From Pseudoduganella lurida (GTDB lineage Bacteria; Pseudomonadota; Gammaproteobacteria; Burkholderiales; Burkholderiaceae_D): a DNA stretch of 64,000 nucleotides. A model generated the notes under the pieces. It searched no databases and had not been told where the DNA came from. It worked only from the letters and a program-made list of their open reading frames with translations. The stretch is from assembly GCF_007830455.1 (NCBI RefSeq), contig NZ_VLLB01000004.1, positions 1-64,000 of the forward strand. The letters run 5' to 3'. Both the position numbers and the translations under genes were made by a program. Shown piece after piece: positions 26,561-40,542 of this stretch (position 1 is its first letter; each line of letters begins with the position of its first letter).

Positions 26561-29169
26561 GCCGCCACCGCCGCGGTCGTCGCCAGGAAATCCTGGGCGA
26601 AGCGCTGCAGCACGCCGCCCGCTTCGTAGATCGCCAGTTCCTCGGCCGTATCGAGCCGGCACAGCACAGGCACCGTGACGCTGGTGCCGTCCCTGCGGTG
26701 GATGACCAGCGTGAGCGTGGCGCGCGGCTGCCGCTCGCCGACGACATCATAGGTCTCGCTGCCGTCCAGGCCCAGCGTGGTGCGATCGACGCCGCCCGTG
26801 AATTCCAGCGGCAGCACGCCCATGCCCACCAGGTTGGTGCGGTGGATGCGCTCGAAGCCTTCGGCCACGATGGCTTCCACGCCGGCCAGCCGCACGCCCT
26901 TCGCGGCCCAGTCGCGCGACGAGCCCTGGCCGTAGTCGGCACCGGCGATGATGATCAGCGGCTGCTTGCGTTCCATGTAGGTTTCGATCGCTTCCCACAT
27001 GCGCGTGACGGTCCCTTCCGGTTCGATGCGTGCCAGCGAGCCGGCCTGTACCCGCCCATCGACGACCACCATCTCGTTCTTCAGCGTGGGATTGGCGAAC
27101 GTGGCGCGCTGCGCCGTCAGGTGGTCGCCCCGGTGCGTCGCATACGAATTGAAGTCTTCTTCCGGCAGGCCCATCTTCGCCAGGTACTCGCCGGCGGCGC
27201 TGTCGAGCAGGATGGCGTTCGATGGCGACAGGTGGTCCGTGGTGATGTTGTCGCCCAGGAGGGCCAGCGGCCGCATGCCCGTCAGCGTGCGCTCGCCGGC
27301 CAGCGCGCCTTCCCAGTACGGCGGCCGGCGGATATAGGTGCTGGGCGCCCGCCAGTCGTACAGCGGGCTGACGCCGTCGCCCGTCTCCTCGGTGCGCGCG
27401 AACATCGGGATGTACACCTTGCGGAACTGCTCGGGTTTGACGCTGGTCGCGACCACCGCGTCGATCTCCTCGTCGGACGGCCACAGCTCCTGCAGCCGGA
27501 TGGCCCGGCCATCGGCATCGTGGCCGAGCACGTCCTTCTCGATATCGAAGCGGATCGTGCCGGCGATCGCATAGGCCACCACCAGCGGCGGCGATGCGAG
27601 GAACGCCTGCTGCGCATACGGGTGGATGCGGCCATCGAAATTGCGGTTGCCGGACAGGACGGCCGTCGCATACAGGTTCCGCTCGACGATCTCCTGCTGG
27701 ATGGCGGGATCGAGCGCGCCGGACATGCCGTTGCACGAGGTGCAGGCATACGCGACGACGCCGAAGCCCAGCGCCTCCAGTTCCGGCAGCAGGCCGGCCT
27801 CTTCCAGGTACAGCGTGACGGCCTTCGAGCCCGGCGCCAGCGACGTCTTCACCCATGGCTTGCGCAGCAGCCCATGGCGGTTGGCATTGCGGGCCAGCAG
27901 GCCGGCCGCGATCATGTTGCGCGGGTTGTTCGTGTTGGTGCAGCTGGTGATCGCCGCGATGATCACCGCGCCATCGGGCATGCGGCCCGGTTCGTTCTCG
28001 ACGATGCCGGCGATGCCGCGCGCCGCCAGTTCCGAGGTCGGCACGCGCTTGTGCGGATTCGACGGCCCGGCGATATTGCGCACGACGGTGGCCAGGTCGA
28101 AGCGCAGCACGCGTTCGTATTCGGCGTCCTGCAGGCTGTCCGCCCACAGGCCGGCCTGTTTCGCATACCGTTCGACCAGCGCCACCTGCGCCTCTTCGCG
28201 CCCGGTCAGCCGCAGGTACTGGATGGTCTGCTCGTCGATCGCGAACATGGCCGCGGTGGCGCCGAATTCCGGTGCCATGTTGGCGATGGTGGCGCGGTCG
28301 CCCAGCGTCAATGCTGCCGCCCCCGCACCGTGGAATTCGAGGAAGGCCGACACCACCTTTTCCTTGCGCAGGAATTCGGTCAGCGCCAGCACGATGTCGG
28401 TGGCCGTGATGCCCGGCTGCGGCCGGCCGGCCAGCTCGACGCCGACGATGTCCGGCAGCCGCATCCAGGAGGCGCGCCCCAGCATCACGGTTTCCGCTTC
28501 CAGCCCGCCGACACCGACCGCGATGACACCGAGCGCATCGACCATCGGCGTGTGCGAATCGGTGCCCACCAGCGTGTCCGGATAGGCCACGCCATCGTCC
28601 ACCTGCACCACCGGCGACATGCGTTCCAGGTTGATCTGGTGCAGGATGCCGTTCCCCGGCGGGATCACGTCGACATTGCGGAAGGCGCGCCTGGTCCATT
28701 CGATGAAGTGGAAGCGGTCCTCGTTGCGGCGGTCCTCGATGGCGCGGTTCTTCGCGAAGGCATCCGGATCGAAGCCGCCGCATTCCACGGCCAGCGAGTG
28801 ATCGACCACCAGCTGCGTGGGCACGACGGGGTTGACGAGGGCCGGGTCGCCGCCCTGCCCGGCGATGGCATCGCGCAGGCCGGCCAGGTCCACCAGTGCC
28901 GTCTGGCCCAGGATGTCGTGGCAGACCACGCGCGCCGGGAACCACGGGAAGTCCAGGTCGCGCCGGCGGTGGACCAGCTGCTGCAGCGAGGCCGTGAGCT
29001 GGGTGGCATCGCAGCGGCGGCACAGGTTCTCGGCCAGCACGCGGGAGGTGTAGGGCAGCTTGTCGTAGGCGCCGGCCTCGATCGCCTCGACGGCAGCGCG
29101 CGCATCGAAGTAGTCGAGCGAGGTACCGGGCAGATTGGTCCGGTACGCGGTGTTCAGGAGCGGCTTCAT
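26557..29169 (-). CDS. acnD: Fe/S-dependent 2-methylisocitrate dehydratase
   Basis: 870-residue aconitase-family enzyme that dehydrates 2-methylcitrate in propionate breakdown; it needs PrpF. Seen: HQINLERMSPVV, TDSHTPMVDALGVI, cluster ligands in AITSCTNTNNPRNM and YACTSCNGMSG, and a C-terminal swivel domain (IIAGADYGQGSSRDWAAKG). Length fits AcnD (about 865). The start overlaps the prpC stop by one base (TAATG). Confidence 0.94.
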   Translation of the reverse strand: MKPLLNTAYRTNLPGTSLDYFDARAAVEAIEAGAYDKLPYTSRVLAENLCRRCDATQLTASLQQLVHRRRDLDFPWFPARVVCHDILGQTALVDLAGLRDAIAGQGGDPALVNPVVPTQLVVDHSLAVECGGFDPDAFAKNRAIEDRRNEDRFHFIEWTRRAFRNVDVIPPGNGILHQINLERMSPVVQVDDGVAYPDTLVGTDSHTPMVDALGVIAVGVGGLEAETVMLGRASWMRLPDIVGVELAGRPQPGITATDIVLALTEFLRKEKVVSAFLEFHGAGAAALTLGDRATIANMAPEFGATAAMFAIDEQTIQYLRLTGREEAQVALVERYAKQAGLWADSLQDAEYERVLRFDLATVVRNIAGPSNPHKRVPTSELAARGIAGIVENEPGRMPDGAVIIAAITSCTNTNNPRNMIAAGLLARNANRHGLLRKPWVKTSLAPGSKAVTLYLEEAGLLPELEALGFGVVAYACTSCNGMSGALDPAIQQEIVERNLYATAVLSGNRNFDGRIHPYAQQAFLASPPLVVAYAIAGTIRFDIEKDVLGHDADGRAIRLQELWPSDEEIDAVVATSVKPEQFRKVYIPMFARTEETGDGVSPLYDWRAPSTYIRRPPYWEGALAGERTLTGMRPLALLGDNITTDHLSPSNAILLDSAAGEYLAKMGLPEEDFNSYATHRGDHLTAQRATFANPTLKNEMVVVDGRVQAGSLARIEPEGTVTRMWEAIETYMERKQPLIIIAGADYGQGSSRDWAAKGVRLAGVEAIVAEGFERIHRTNLVGMGVLPLEFTGGVDRTTLGLDGSETYDVVGERQPRATLTLVIHRRDGTSVTVPVLCRLDTAEELAIYEAGGVLQRFAQDFLATTAAVAA

Positions 29170-30317
29170 TACCGGCGTTCCCCGATCGGCACGAACTGCA
29201 GGTCTTCCGGCCCCACGTAGTTGGCGCTCGGGCGGATGATCTTGTTGTCGATGCGCTGCTCGATGATGTGCGCGGCCCAGCCGGACGTGCGCGAGATGAC
29301 GAACAGCGGCGTGAACATCGCCGTCGGCACGCCCACCATGTGGTACGACACGGCGGAGAACCAGTCCAGGTTGGGGAACATGTTCTTCACGTCCCACATC
29401 ACCGTTTCCAGGCGCTCGGCGATGTCGAACATCTTCAGCGACCCCGCTTCCTGCGACAGGCTGCGCGCCACTTCCTTGATCACCTTGTTGCGGGGGTCGG
29501 AGACCGTGTAGACCGGATGGCCGAAGCCGATCACCACTTCCTTGTTCGCGACGCGGCTGCGGATGTCCGCTTCCGCTTCGTCCGCATTGTCATAGCGCTT
29601 CTGGATATCGAGTGCGACCTCGTTGGCGCCGCCGTGCTTCGGGCCGCGCAGCGCGCCGATCGCACCGGTGATGGCCGAATAGATGTCGGAGCCCGTGCCG
29701 GCGATCACGCGCGCCGTGAAGGTGGACGCATTGAACTCGTGTTCCGCATACAGGATCAGCGACGTGTGCATCGCCTGCACCCACGAATCGGGCGGCGGCG
29801 TGCCATGCAGCAGGTGCAGGAAGTGGCCGCCGATCGAATCGTCGTCCGTTTCCACATCGATGCGGCGGCCCGCATGGCTGTAGTGGTACCAGTACAGCAG
29901 CATGGAGCCGAACGATGCCATCAGGCGGTCGGCGATGTCGCGCGCGCCGGCCAGGTTGTGGTCGTCCTTCTCCGGCAGCACGCAGCCGAGGACGGACGCG
30001 CCGGTGCGCATCACGTCCATCGGATGCGCGCCGGCCGGCAAGGCTTCCAGCGCCAGCTTGACGGCCTGCGGCAGCCCGCGCAGCGAGCGCAGCTTGGCCT
30101 TGTATCCCTTCAGTTCGCCGGTGGTGGGCAGCTTGCCGTGCACCAGCAGGTAGGCGATCTCCTCGAACTCGCAGGCGCCGGCGACATCGAGGATGTCGTA
30201 GCCGCGGTAGTGCAGGTCGTTGCCCGTCTTGCCGACGGAGCACAGCGCGGTATTGCCGGCGGTGACGCCGGACAGGGCCACGGATTTTTTCGGCTTGAAG
30301 GGGGTCGGTTCGGTCAT
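29169..30317 (-). CDS. prpC: 2-methylcitrate synthase
   Basis: 382-residue citrate-synthase-family enzyme that condenses propionyl-CoA with oxaloacetate. Family residues are visible in [35 protein letters not shown] and [14 protein letters not shown]. It lies between prpB and acnD, which settles 2-methylcitrate rather than citrate synthase. It starts 9 bases after the prpB stop with GGAGA before the ATG. Confidence 0.94.
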   Translation of the reverse strand: MTEPTPFKPKKSVALSGVTAGNTALCSVGKTGNDLHYRGYDILDVAGACEFEEIAYLLVHGKLPTTGELKGYKAKLRSLRGLPQAVKLALEALPAGAHPMDVMRTGASVLGCVLPEKDDHNLAGARDIADRLMASFGSMLLYWYHYSHAGRRIDVETDDDSIGGHFLHLLHGTPPPDSWVQAMHTSLILYAEHEFNASTFTARVIAGTGSDIYSAITGAIGALRGPKHGGANEVALDIQKRYDNADEAEADIRSRVANKEVVIGFGHPVYTVSDPRNKVIKEVARSLSQEAGSLKMFDIAERLETVMWDVKNMFPNLDWFSAVSYHMVGVPTAMFTPLFVISRTSGWAAHIIEQRIDNKIIRPSANYVGPEDLQFVPIGERR

Positions 30318-30326
30318 GGGGTCTCC

Positions 30327-31214
30327 TTATTGTTTCTGGGCGGCGAACAGGGCATCGAGCTTGCGTTCGAAGTCATGGTAGTTGATGCGCTCGTACAGTT
30401 CGTCGCGCGTCTGCATCGTGTCGAGCACGCTCTGCTGCGTGCCGTCGCGGCGGATCGCACCGTACACGTTCTCGGCCGCCTTGTTCATCGCGCGGAAGGC
30501 GGACAGCGGATACAGCACCAGGCCCACGTCCGCATCGCGCAGCTCGTCCACCGTGAACAGCGGCGTGGCGCCGAATTCCGTGATGTTGGCCAGCACCGGC
30601 ACCTTGACGGCGGCGGCGAACTGCCGGTACATCGCCAGGTCCGTGATCGCTTCCGGGAAGACCATGTCGGCGCCCGCCTCCACGCAGGCGATGGCCCGTT
30701 CCAGCGCGGCGTCCAGTCCCTCCACGGCCAGCGCATCGGTGCGCGCCATGATGACGAAGTTTTCGTCGGTGCGCGCATCGACGGCCGCCTTGATGCGGTC
30801 CACCATTTCGGCCTTGCCGACGATCTCCTTGCCGGGCCGGTGGCCGCAGCGCTTGGCGCCCACCTGGTCCTCGATGTGCAGCGCGGCGGCGCCGGCCTTG
30901 ATCATCGACTTCACGGTGCGCGCCACGTTGAACGCGGAAGCGCCGAAGCCCGTGTCCGCATCGACCAGCAGCGGCAGGTTGCACACGTCCGTGATGCGGC
31001 GGATATCGGTCAGCACATCGTCCAGGTTCGAGATGCCCAGGTCCGGCAGGCCCAGCGAACCGGCCGCGACGCCCCCGCCGGACAGGTAGATGGCGCGAAA
31101 GCCCGCGCGTTGGGCCAGCAAGGCATGGTTGGCGTTGATGGCGCCGACGACCTGCAGCGGCGACTCTTCACGGACAGCCTGGCGGAAAGCGGCGCCGGCG
31201 GAAGGCAGACTCAT
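30327..31214 (-). CDS. prpB: methylisocitrate lyase
   Basis: 295-residue isocitrate-lyase superfamily enzyme that splits 2-methylisocitrate into pyruvate and succinate. Seen: [24 protein letters not shown] (metal site), [15 protein letters not shown] with the catalytic Cys, and MVFPEAI. First gene of the operon, preceded by a strong ribosome-binding site (AGAGAGGAACC) and by a sigma-54 promoter. Confidence 0.95.
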   Translation of the reverse strand: MSLPSAGAAFRQAVREESPLQVVGAINANHALLAQRAGFRAIYLSGGGVAAGSLGLPDLGISNLDDVLTDIRRITDVCNLPLLVDADTGFGASAFNVARTVKSMIKAGAAALHIEDQVGAKRCGHRPGKEIVGKAEMVDRIKAAVDARTDENFVIMARTDALAVEGLDAALERAIACVEAGADMVFPEAITDLAMYRQFAAAVKVPVLANITEFGATPLFTVDELRDADVGLVLYPLSAFRAMNKAAENVYGAIRRDGTQQSVLDTMQTRDELYERINYHDFERKLDALFAAQKQ

Positions 31215-31249
31215 GGTGGTTCCTCTCTACGTTGCGATCCGTGTGCTTT

Positions 31250-31265
31250 TGCAAGGCCCGTGCCA
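31250..31265 (-). promoter_or_regulatory. sigma-54 promoter of prpB
   Basis: Minus-strand TGGCACGGGCCTTGCA: exact TGGCAC-N5-TTGCA with GG and GC separated by 10 bases, about 40 bases before the prpB ATG. It fits PrpR, a sigma-54-dependent activator, encoded divergently. Confidence 0.85.
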
Positions 31266-31332
31266 TGCCGCCTGCGCAAGCGAATCAAGCACTTGCAACG
31301 GCTTCGGCTCTCTGCGCGCGTTTCAAGCTGAA

Positions 31333-31347
31333 CCATTGAAACAATGG
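31333..31347. promoter_or_regulatory. palindrome, probable PrpR site
   Basis: CCATTG-AAA-CAATGG, perfect 6-base arms with a 3-base centre. It lies about 70-95 bases upstream of the sigma-54 element, where an enhancer-binding protein would sit, and also directly upstream of the prpR -10 element, so PrpR could repress its own gene. Confidence 0.6.
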
Positions 31348-31352
31348 TGCAC

Positions 31353-31358
31353 TATAAT
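31353..31358 (+). promoter_or_regulatory. prpR -10 element
   Basis: TATAAT only 7 bases before the prpR ATG, without a clear -35 (the expected place holds the palindrome). Transcription would begin at or next to the A of the ATG. Confidence 0.5.
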
Positions 31359-31365
31359 TTGCAAC

Positions 31366-32985
<1,620 letters not shown>

Positions 32986-33086
32986 GGGACGCCCGCCGCT
33001 CATCACGGCGTTCGACCGTTCGTCATGTCGGCCGTGCCAGCCAATGGCAGCCCTGTCACGATGCGTTTCAAGGAGGGTCCCTGACC

Positions 33087-33962
33087 ATGAAAACGACATT
33101 GAAAGTGAAGCGCACGCTGATCGCCATCACCACGTCCCTGCTCGCCCTGGCCGCATCCGGTGCACAGGCTGCCAGCGCCTTCCGGGCCGAAGTCACCGGC
33201 ACCGGCAGTCCCGTCATCCTGATTCCCGGCCTGGCCTCGTCCGGCGCCGTGTGGGACGGCACGGTGAAACACCTGTGCGGACCGCGCCAGTGCCACGTGC
33301 TGACCTTGGCCGGTTTCGCGGGCCAGCCCGCCATCGACGGCAAGCTGCTGCCGCAGGTGGAACAGCAGCTGGCGGACTACATTGCGGCAAACAGGCTGGG
33401 CAAGCCAGTCATCATCGGCCACAGCCTGGGCGGCTTCATCGCGCTGCAGTTCGCGGCCGATCATCCGGACCAGGTAGGCCGGCTGGTGATCGTGGACTCG
33501 CTGCCCGCGCTGGGCGCCACGCAGAACCCGCTTGCGAAGGGCGAGCAGCTGGAGAAGATCGCAGCCGCGGTCCGCGACCGGATGCTGGCCCAGGACGATG
33601 CCGCCCACGCCGCCGGCATGCGCTACACCGCCGCGACGATGGTGACCGCGCCGGCCGATGTGGACCGCATCGTCGGCTGGGGCCAGCGTTCCGACCGCAA
33701 GGCCGTTGCCAATGCGATGTACGAACTGATGTCGCAGGACCTGCGCGGCGACGTCGCCCGCATCAAGGCGCCAACGCTGGTGCTCGGTGCCTGGGCGGCG
33801 TACCGGGACTACGCACCGCGCGCCGCGATCGAACAGGCGTATGCCGCGCAGTATGCGCAGCTGGCCGGCGTGAAGATCGAGATGGCCGACACGGCGCGCC
33901 ACTTCATCATGTTCGATGCGCCGGCGTGGATGTATGATCGCATCGATGCTTTCCTCGACTGA
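33087..33962 (+). CDS. secreted alpha/beta hydrolase
   Basis: 291 residues with a signal peptide (about 1-29, cleavage near SGAQA|AS). The hydrolase fold has the oxyanion stretch ILIPGLASSGAVWD, nucleophile elbow GHSLGGF with Ser113, and a late His in ADTARHFIMFD. Acts in the periplasm or outside on an ester or similar bond; the substrate is unknown. AAGGAGGG gives a very strong ribosome-binding site. Its last bases overlap the start of the following kinase gene, which suggests one transcript. Confidence 0.82.
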   Translation: MKTTLKVKRTLIAITTSLLALAASGAQAASAFRAEVTGTGSPVILIPGLASSGAVWDGTVKHLCGPRQCHVLTLAGFAGQPAIDGKLLPQVEQQLADYIAANRLGKPVIIGHSLGGFIALQFAADHPDQVGRLVIVDSLPALGATQNPLAKGEQLEKIAAAVRDRMLAQDDAAHAAGMRYTAATMVTAPADVDRIVGWGQRSDRKAVANAMYELMSQDLRGDVARIKAPTLVLGAWAAYRDYAPRAAIEQAYAAQYAQLAGVKIEMADTARHFIMFDAPAWMYDRIDAFLD

Positions 33963-35010
33963 TACAACGGCGCACGGCGCTGCGCCGGTGCCGCCAATGC
34001 GCCGCACGGGCTGGTACTGGATCCTGCAGGGGGCTGGCTGGAGTGCCGTCGCCCTGTTCAACCTGTCGCTGTCGATGGGGACCGGCGGCTGGCGCGCGGC
34101 CGTGGTCAGCGTGTGGGGTGCGCTGGCCGGCCTGCTGGTGTCCGATCTCTGGCATCGGCTGCTGAAGCGGCATCCGGCATTTCGCGGCGGCGCGCGCTGG
34201 CCGTATGTGGCGGCCGGCATCGTTGCGTGCGCGGCAGCGGAAACCGTGCTGGTGTACGCCGCCTTCCTCGTCTTCCAGCCGTTCGGCGCACCGCATGGCG
34301 TGGCCTGGCTGCCGTATGCGCTGATGTTCTGGATCGGCCAGTTCTTCGCCTGGACCGTGTGCTACCAGGCGGCGCTGTCGATGCGCCGCGCGCGCCATGC
34401 CGAAGCGACGGCACTGCGCCTCGAACTGCACGCGAAGGATGTCGAGCTGCGCGCCCTGCAGGCGCAGGTCAATCCGCACTTCTTCTTCAATAGCCTGAAC
34501 AGCGTGCGCGCGCTGATCTACGAAGACCCGGAAGCGGCCGCGCAGATGATCGACCAGCTGGCCGCGCTGATGCGCTACGCGCTGCAGTCGGGCCATGCGG
34601 ACACGGTGCCGCTGTCGGCCGAACTGGAAGCCGTGCAGGCCTACCTGGCGATCGAGAGGATCCGCTTCGAGGACAGGCTGCGCGTGCAGGTGGACGTCGA
34701 AGGCGGGCTGGAACGCGTGCCGGTGCCGCCGATGGCGCTGCAGACGCTGGTGGAGAATGCCGTGAAATATGGCGTGGAGCAGAGCGCCACCGGCAGCGAC
34801 ATCCGCATCCGCGCGTGCCGCGACGGGAACGCGATCCGGGTGGAGGTCGCCAACATCGGTGCCATCCGGCGCTACCCGAACGCCACGCAGGTCGGCCTGG
34901 CCAATGCCCGCAAGCGCCTGGCGCTGGCACTGGGCGGGCAGTCCAGCCTGGAACTGGGCGAGAGCGATGGCTGGGTGCGTGCCACCCTGCTGCTGCCGGC
35001 CATGGCATGA
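33946..35010 (+). CDS. LytS-type sensor histidine kinase (second pair)
   Basis: About 354 residues, His_kinase PF06580 class. Four hydrophobic segments (about 23-40, 48-62, 88-107, 118-137) form the membrane domain, followed by a short coiled coil and QAQVNPHFFFNSLNSVRALI with the phosphoacceptor His, an N-box QTLVENAVKYGVE and G-box GLANARKRL. The G1 box is degenerate: ANIGAI stands where DxGxG is usual, as happens in some LytS-type kinases. In-frame ATGs at 33934, 33946 and 33997 are possible; 33946 is a choice, not a proof. Confidence 0.82.
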   Translation: MLSSTDTTAHGAAPVPPMRRTGWYWILQGAGWSAVALFNLSLSMGTGGWRAAVVSVWGALAGLLVSDLWHRLLKRHPAFRGGARWPYVAAGIVACAAAETVLVYAAFLVFQPFGAPHGVAWLPYALMFWIGQFFAWTVCYQAALSMRRARHAEATALRLELHAKDVELRALQAQVNPHFFFNSLNSVRALIYEDPEAAAQMIDQLAALMRYALQSGHADTVPLSAELEAVQAYLAIERIRFEDRLRVQVDVEGGLERVPVPPMALQTLVENAVKYGVEQSATGSDIRIRACRDGNAIRVEVANIGAIRRYPNATQVGLANARKRLALALGGQSSLELGESDGWVRATLLLPAMA

Positions 35011-35020
35011 CGGTGCTGCC

Positions 35021-35734
35021 ATGACGTCCCTGCGGGTCCTGATCGTCGACGACGAACGCCTGGCGCGCGCCGAGCTGCGGCGCCTGCTGGCGGCCCACCC
35101 CCAGGTCGAGATCGTGGGCGAAGCGGCCAATGCGGAAGAAGCGCTGGGGCAGATCGGCGCCCTTCAGCCCGACCTGCTGCTGCTCGACGTGCAGATGCCC
35201 GGCGCCAGCGGCTTCGACCTGCTGCAGGCACTCGACACGACGCCGGAAGTCATCTTCACCACCGCGTTCGACCAGTACGCGCTGCAGGCTTTCGAAGTCA
35301 ATGCGCTGGACTACCTGCAGAAGCCGATCGCGGCCACGCGGCTGGCGCAGGCGCTGCAGCGTGCGGCGCAGCGGCTGGGCATCACGCCGGTTGGCGCGGC
35401 AGCGCCCGCGCCGCAGAAACTGTTCATCCGCGACGGCGACCGCTGCTGGTTCGTCGCGCTCGACAGGATCCGGCTGCTGGAATCGGAGGGCAATTACACG
35501 CGCGTGTATTTCGACGATGTGCGGCCATTGACGCTCCGTTCGCTCACGCAGCTCGAGGCGCGGCTCGATGGCAGCCGCTTCCTGCGCGCCAGCCGGCGCC
35601 ACATCGTCAACCTGGACTTCGTGCGGGCGATGACGCCGAACGATGCGGGCGGGCTGGCGCTGCAGCTGCCGGACGGGGTGACGGTGGAGGTGTCGCGGCG
35701 GCGCGCAGCACTGGTGCGGGCAATGGGACTCTAG
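35021..35734 (+). CDS. LytTR-family response regulator (second pair)
   Basis: 237 residues: a receiver with Asp10/Asp11, phosphoacceptor Asp56 (LLLLDVQMPG) and Lys in YLQKPI, then a LytTR DNA-binding domain (about 130-235, RIRLLESEGNYTRVYFDD ... SRRHIVNLDFV). It starts 10 bases after the LytS-type gene and is its obvious partner. It is related to, but not a recent copy of, the pair at 555-2765. Confidence 0.9.
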   Translation: MTSLRVLIVDDERLARAELRRLLAAHPQVEIVGEAANAEEALGQIGALQPDLLLLDVQMPGASGFDLLQALDTTPEVIFTTAFDQYALQAFEVNALDYLQKPIAATRLAQALQRAAQRLGITPVGAAAPAPQKLFIRDGDRCWFVALDRIRLLESEGNYTRVYFDDVRPLTLRSLTQLEARLDGSRFLRASRRHIVNLDFVRAMTPNDAGGLALQLPDGVTVEVSRRRAALVRAMGL

Positions 35735-35891
35735 CGGCGCATCGGGAACAACCGGTGCCAGGCAAGGCCAGGGCGAACGGGCTGCAACGTGGTCGGCGCG
35801 TCGGCAGGAAACCTGTGTCCGACACCGCGAGGGTGCCAGATACCAGGCACTGCCCCTGGCCGGAACAGGGCACCGGGATGGGGCCGGGCAT

Positions 35892-35920
35892 AAAAAAACC
35901 CGCTCTCGCGAGAGCGGGTT
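35892..35920 (-). terminator. clpA terminator
   Basis: Perfect hairpin AACCCGCTCTCG / CGAGAGCGGGTT (35897-35920), followed on the minus strand by seven T residues. The roughly 200 bases between the response regulator and clpA otherwise hold nothing recognisable. Confidence 0.9.
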
Positions 35921-35936
35921 GTTCGCCTGAAGCGGA

Positions 35937-38233
<2,297 letters not shown>

Positions 38234-38237
<4 letters not shown>

Positions 38238-38536
38238 ACTTCCTCCATCACGCACTGCAGGGGATGCCCTGCCTTGCGCGCATGCGTTAAAACGAACTCC
38301 ACCTTGGTTGATGCGATATCTTTCGAGAACACACCGCAAACGCCTTTTCCGTAGCGGTGCACACTCAGCATAATTTGCGTTGCCGTTTCGCGATCCTTGT
38401 TGAAATACTCCTGAATGACTGCCACCACGAATTCCATCGGGGTGTAATCGTCGTTCAACAAGGCCACCTGGTACATCGGTGGCGGCTTCAGCGTCTGTCG
38501 CTCCAGGACGGTATCGGTGTCATGCTTGGTTGCCAT
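38234..38536 (-). CDS. clpS: ClpA adaptor ClpS
   Basis: 100-residue adaptor that delivers N-degron proteins to ClpAP. Seen: the flexible N-terminus and [21 protein letters not shown] with the N-degron pocket residues, [11 protein letters not shown], and the ClpA-binding end. It is first in the clpS-clpA unit and divergent from the cold-shock gene. Confidence 0.96.
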
Positions 38537-38864
38537 ACGCTTATATTCTAATGCTTTCGTGATCCATGCAACGCCCGTTTAGCTGGGCGTTTCCATTTGT
38601 CCTCAATCTTACGCGCTTTCCCAACTGGCCGCAGATGGCGCTTCGTGGCGGAAAATCAAGAGTCATGGTGATTTCCTGTGTTGCAAAAAACTTACTAGCG
38701 TGGTTACAAAGCTCTTGACATAGAAAATTGTTGCGCCAACAATGACATATCGACTCGTGCAGAAATGTTCATGTTGATAAGAAGTGAGTTGTCGAGGAGG
38801 GGGCAGGAAGCTTCTTGCTTTTATGGCTCGTGTGATTCGTTAAAATTTGAAAGTTCTTTTTATT
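38537..38864 (+). promoter_or_regulatory. cold-shock gene leader and promoter region
   Basis: About 330 bases between clpS and the cold-shock gene. A promoter TTGACA (38715-38720), 17-base spacer, AACAAT (38738-38743) gives a 5' leader of about 115 bases, as is usual for cspA-type genes. A perfect palindrome ATTGTTG-CGC-CAACAAT (38727-38743) covers the spacer and the -10. In the leader GCAGGAAG / CTTCTTGC (about 38804-38819) can form a stem followed by TTTT. Confidence 0.6.
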
Positions 38865-39068
38865 ATGGCAACTGGTACCGTTAAGTGGTTCAATGACTCC
38901 AAAGGTTTCGGCTTCATCACTCCTGATGATGGCGGCGAGGATTTGTTCGCACACTTCTCCGCGATCAACATGAACGGCTTCAAGACCCTGAAAGAAGGTC
39001 AAAAAGTCCAGTTCGAAGTCACGCAGGGCCCGAAAGGCAAGCAAGCTTCCAACATCCAGTCGAGCTGA
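38865..39068 (+). CDS. cspA: cold-shock domain protein
   Basis: 67-residue OB-fold RNA/DNA-binding protein with RNP1 KGFGFI and RNP2 LFAHFS, the complete length of the family. It melts RNA structure and acts as an RNA chaperone. No Shine-Dalgarno sequence is seen before the ATG (the preceding bases are TTTTTATT), so initiation may depend on leader structure. Which csp paralogue it is cannot be told. Confidence 0.93.
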   Translation: MATGTVKWFNDSKGFGFITPDDGGEDLFAHFSAINMNGFKTLKEGQKVQFEVTQGPKGKQASNIQSS

Positions 39069-39091
39069 TCGCTCCCTGACGATGTAAAGAG

Positions 39092-39114
39092 CCCCGCCCC
39101 GCGGGGTTTTTTTT
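39092..39114 (+). terminator. cold-shock gene terminator
   Basis: CCCCGC / GCGGGG hairpin with a 3-base loop and eight T residues, 25 bases after the stop codon. Confidence 0.88.
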
Positions 39115-39164
39115 CGTCCGCCGGTTTCCGCCGGCAGCGGCGGGAGCGCCGCCGCCACCGGAAG

Positions 39165-40418
39165 TCACATATTCTCGATGACCACTTCCCCGAAACGCGA
39201 GCAGGACACCTGCCGCGCGTCTTCCATCAGCCGGGCGAAATCATAGGTGACGCACTTCGCGGCGATCGCCTTTTCCATGGCCGCGATGATGAGGCCGGCC
39301 GCTTCCGTCCAGCCCATATGCCGCAGCATCATTTCGGCCGACAGGATCAGTGAACCGGGATTGACCACGTCCTTGCCGGCATACTTCGGCGCGGTGCCAT
39401 GCGTCGCTTCGAACATCGCTACCGAATCGGACATATTGGCGCCCGGCGCGATGCCGATGCCGCCCACCTGGGCCGCCAGCGCATCGGACACGTAGTCGCC
39501 GTTCAGGTTCAGCGTGGCGATCACGCTGTACTCGGCCGGGCGGAGCAGGATCTGCTGCAGGAAGGCATCGGCGATCGAATCCTTGACGAGGATGTCGCGG
39601 CCCGTCTTCGGATTCTTCACCCGGCACCATGGGCCGCCATCGATCAGCTCGCCACCGAATTCCTGCTGCGCCACGTCGTAGGCCCAGTCGCGGAAGCCGC
39701 CTTCCGTGAACTTCATGATATTGCCCTTGTGGACGATGGTCACGGACGGCTTGTCGTTGTCGATCGCATACTGGATGGCCTTGCGCACCAGGCGTGTGGT
39801 GCCTTCGCGCGAGACGGGCTTGATGCCGATGGCGGAGGTGTCCGGGAAGCGGATCTTCGTCGAGCCCAGTTCGTCCTGCAGGAAGCGGATCAGCTTCTGC
39901 GCATTGGCCGAGCCGGCTTCGAATTCGATGCCTGCATAGATGTCCTCCGAGTTCTCGCGGAAGATCACCATGTCGGTCTTGTGCGGCTCCTTCAGCGGCG
40001 ACGGCACGCCGGCAAACCAGCGCACCGGACGCAGGCAGACATACAGGTCCAGCTGCTGGCGCAGCGCCACGTTCAGCGAACGGATCCCGCCACTCACGGG
40101 GGTCGTCAGCGGCCCCTTGATGGACACCACGTAGTCGCGCACGGCCTGCAGCGTTTCTTCCGGCAGCCAGACATCGTGGCCATACAGCCGGGTGGCCTTC
40201 TCGCCCGCGAAGATTTCCATCCAGCTGATCTTGCGCCGCCCGCCATAGGCTTTCGCCACGGCGGCATCGACCACCTTCAGCATTACCGGACCGACATCGA
40301 TCCCGATGCCGTCACCTTCGATATAGGGAATGATGGGCTGCTCCGGGACATTCAGGGAAAAGTCCGCGTTGACGGTGATTTTCTGGCCCTCGGCAGGCGC
40401 CTTGATATGTTGGTACAT
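39165..40418 (-). CDS. icd: NADP-dependent isocitrate dehydrogenase
   Basis: 417-residue TCA-cycle enzyme: isocitrate to 2-oxoglutarate with NADPH. Seen: [28 protein letters not shown] (with the Ser phosphorylated by AceK in E. coli), [17 protein letters not shown], the signature [25 protein letters not shown] split over the metal site, and [12 protein letters not shown]. The start MYQHIKAP at 40418 matches the family length of about 418. Confidence 0.95.
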   Translation of the reverse strand: MYQHIKAPAEGQKITVNADFSLNVPEQPIIPYIEGDGIGIDVGPVMLKVVDAAVAKAYGGRRKISWMEIFAGEKATRLYGHDVWLPEETLQAVRDYVVSIKGPLTTPVSGGIRSLNVALRQQLDLYVCLRPVRWFAGVPSPLKEPHKTDMVIFRENSEDIYAGIEFEAGSANAQKLIRFLQDELGSTKIRFPDTSAIGIKPVSREGTTRLVRKAIQYAIDNDKPSVTIVHKGNIMKFTEGGFRDWAYDVAQQEFGGELIDGGPWCRVKNPKTGRDILVKDSIADAFLQQILLRPAEYSVIATLNLNGDYVSDALAAQVGGIGIAPGANMSDSVAMFEATHGTAPKYAGKDVVNPGSLILSAEMMLRHMGWTEAAGLIIAAMEKAIAAKCVTYDFARLMEDARQVSCSRFGEVVIENM

Positions 40419-40506
40419 CGGTTCTCCGGAATGCGGCACGGGCGGTTCGCGCCGTACCTGTAACGAGGCTGAAACATGCCATTGTGGCACGGATTACTGC
40501 GCGGCC

Positions 40507-40536
40507 TTGGCCGGCGGCGGCGCGCACCAGTACAAT
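40507..40536 (+). promoter_or_regulatory. rluE promoter candidate
   Basis: TTGGCC (40507-40512), 18-base spacer, TACAAT (40531-40536). The -10 ends 6 bases before the ATG, so the transcript would start at or next to the start codon. Confidence 0.45.
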
Positions 40537-40542
40537 CCGCGC

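Noticed and set aside
26698..29220. Open frame of 840 codons on the plus strand
   Set aside because: Antisense shadow of acnD; composition of a shadow frame, no motif.
34850..34920. Kinase at 33946 as a pseudokinase because of its degenerate G1 box
   Set aside because: The N-box, His and second glycine region are intact and LytS-type kinases often vary at G1; the evidence is too weak for a finding.
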